A stretch of 5,745 nt of DNA, taken from the NCBI GenBank assembly GCA_012840625.1, contig DUSB01000073.1, forward strand, positions 1-5,745. The letters are read 5' to 3'. The stretch is from Syntrophomonadaceae bacterium (GTDB lineage: Bacteria; Bacillota; Syntrophomonadia; Syntrophomonadales; Syntrophomonadaceae). Positions 4,562-5,745 of the stretch are shown in pieces (position 1 is the first letter of the stretch; each line of letters opens with the position of its first letter). Both the position numbers and the translations under genes were made by a program. Below the pieces are notes generated by a model that was given only the letters and a program-made list of their open reading frames with translations, was not told where the DNA came from and did not search any database.

Positions 4562-5599
4562 CTAGATAATTTGAATAGGGGACCGGTCTTTGCCTTCTCC
4601 TACTACCCGGCCAATTTCATAGCAGGGACAATCTTTTTTCCTCATGGCTTCTTGCAAGCTTTCCGCCTGCTGTTCAGGTACCGCCAGCAGCATTCCCCCC
4701 GCTGTCTCCGGAGAAAAAAGCAGATCAAAGAGGGTAGAATCGATACTCCCGACTTTTACCATGGGCCGGAGATAATCACGATTGGTATAGGCACCGGCAG
4801 GAACAAGTCCCATATTGGCTGCATCCATAACCCCATTCATCAAAGGGACCTGCTCGGCAAAAAGTTCTACCTTCACCTTGGAGGCAGCCGCCATTTCATA
4901 GAGATGCCCCACCAGTCCAAAACCGGTGACATCTGTTGCTGCATGCAGCTCTACCTCCAGCATCGCCTCACAGGCGCGCTGGTTCAAGCTTGTCATCCAG
5001 TAAATGGCTTCCTGTTCAGATTCTGGCGTCGCCATTTCACCTTTGATCGCGGTAGCAATAATCCCGTTGCCGATAGGCTTGGTCAGGTATAAACGATCAC
5101 CTGTCTGCGCCCCGGCATTGGTAAGCAGCTTATCGGGATGAACGACCCCGGTTACGGACAGGCCATACTTGGGCTCATTATCATCCACAGAGTGCCCCCC
5201 CACCAGTAAGGCCCCGGCTTCTTTTACTTTGGATAATCCTCCCTCCAGGATTTGACGCAGTATGGCAAAATCCTCGCATTCGGGAAACATCACTATATTC
5301 ATGGCCAGTAAAGGCTGCCCTCCCATGGCATAAACATCGTTCAGGGCATTAACCGCTGCTATTTGGCCGAATATATAAGGATCATCCACCATGGGGGTAA
5401 AAAAGTCCAGGGTCTGTATGATGGCCTGTTCATCGTTTAGCAGGTAAACACCGGCATCATCCCGGCCTTCCAACCCTACCAGGAGGCGCGGATCCTGGGG
5501 CAGCTCCATCCCGCATAATATTTCTTCCAGAGCCCCCGGCCCTATTTTAGCTGCTCAGCCGGCGGCTCGAACCATTTGTGTCAAGCGTTTAGCTTCCAA
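4562..5599 (-). CDS. selD: Selenide, water dikinase (SelD) containing selenocysteine at an in-frame UGA
   Basis: SelD makes selenophosphate from selenide and ATP, the selenium donor for selenocysteine and selenouridine in tRNA. Translating through TGA at 5557-5555 gives 345 residues beginning MEAKRLTQMVRAAG-U-AAKIGPG. The U15 and K18 align with the catalytic Cys17 and Lys20 of the E. coli enzyme, so this is the selenoprotein form and makes its own cofactor supply. Further family marks are GLEGRDDAGVYLL (42-54), NALNDVYAMGG (84-94) and LLVGGHSVDD (131-140). The start is TTG (5599-5597): an in-frame TGA lies only 9 nt upstream, and GGGAGAGG at 5616-5609 is well placed. The methionine at 5509 starts a continuous frame but lacks the active-site segment, so an annotation from there would be truncated. 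selD follows an aminopeptidase gene and leads into the DUF951 gene. Confidence 0.95.
5529..5557 (-). promoter_or_regulatory. UGA selenocysteine codon with bacterial SECIS-like hairpin in selD
   Basis: After the TGA (5557-5555) and an 11-nt spacer, AGGGCC (5543-5538) pairs with GGCTCT (5534-5529) around a GGG loop (5537-5535), with one G-U pair. Bacterial SECIS elements are short hairpins close behind the UGA with a G in the apical loop about 16-37 nt downstream. This one, at 17-20 nt, fits and would recruit SelB with Sec-tRNA. Confidence 0.7.
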
Positions 5600-5649
5600 C
5601 CCGATTCACCTCTCCCGTAAGGTTTTGTCCCAGCATGTTTAGACTCGTT

Positions 5650-5745
5650 TTATGCAAACTTCTGCATAAAGGCCCGATAGCCTTTATAGGCCATATAAAC
5701 ATCAGCTTTGCTGCAAATCTCAAAGGTGGAATGCATGCCCAGAAG
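5650..5745 (-). CDS. M18 family aminopeptidase, C-terminal end (partial)
   Basis: Only the last 31 codons are inside the window. The product ends GMHSTFEICSKADVYMAYKGYRAFMQKFA (positions: Gly3 to Ala31 of the fragment, by its ends), which resembles the C-terminus of M18 zinc aminopeptidases, where a metal-ligand His precedes a conserved [SP]-[FY]-E segment and an SKADVY helix. M18 enzymes are cytoplasmic exopeptidases releasing N-terminal, often acidic or neutral, residues. The stop (TAA, 5652-5650) is 50 nt before the selD start, and no terminator is seen between them, so read-through into selD is possible. The family call rests on a short tail and could be a related metallopeptidase. Confidence 0.75.
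   Translation of the reverse strand, partial: LLGMHSTFEICSKADVYMAYKGYRAFMQKFA

Noticed and set aside
4466..5092. 208-codon plus-strand open frame
   Set aside because: It is antisense to selD and the DUF951 gene, both of which are clearly real; the translation has no family features.

Overview
The window looks like a piece of an anaerobic, low-to-mid-GC Firmicutes chromosome, most likely class Clostridia. The reasons are the rpsF-ssb-rpsR cluster with a DUF951 gene nearby, strong GGAGG-type ribosome binding sites, short spacers, a selenoprotein form of SelD, and an AcoR-like sigma-54 activator. No species can be named from the sequence alone. Every gene found is on the minus strand, so transcription runs from high to low coordinates.

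In transcription order (right to left): 5745-5650 is the C-terminal end of an M18-type aminopeptidase. 5599-4562 is selD, selenophosphate synthetase, whose catalytic residue is encoded by an in-frame UGA at 5557-5555 followed by a short SECIS-like hairpin. Reading the UGA as a stop would leave an N-terminally truncated protein without its active site. Two 69-residue proteins follow: a DUF951 protein (4537-4328) and an unrecognised protein (4242-4033); both open with a similar FxxGD[IL]V stretch. A clear sigma-A promoter (4027-3999) and a structured leader resembling the S6:S18 autoregulatory RNA then precede rpsF (3922-3629), ssb (3602-3159) and rpsR (3140-2916). This operon ends at a terminator at 2898-2864.

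2860-2545 has no protein gene. Its right half (about 2860-2730) folds into a compact set of helices and looks like the 5' part of a mobile-element RNA (HEARO/omegaRNA-like, or less likely group II intron domain I) with no partner ORF. Its left part carries the presumed promoter of the next gene.

2544-580 encodes a 654-residue GAF-PAS-AAA+-Fis sigma-54 enhancer-binding activator. Downstream lies what appears to be its complete output module: a perfect 51-bp inverted repeat (481-531) holding two TGT-N11-ACA sites, an intrinsic terminator (423-371), a near-consensus -24/-12 promoter (371-356), and the first 80 codons of an MFS transporter (240-1). The simplest reading is that the activator senses an unidentified small molecule, binds the repeat about 150-170 bp upstream of the transporter start site, and switches on transport through sigma-54 RNA polymerase.
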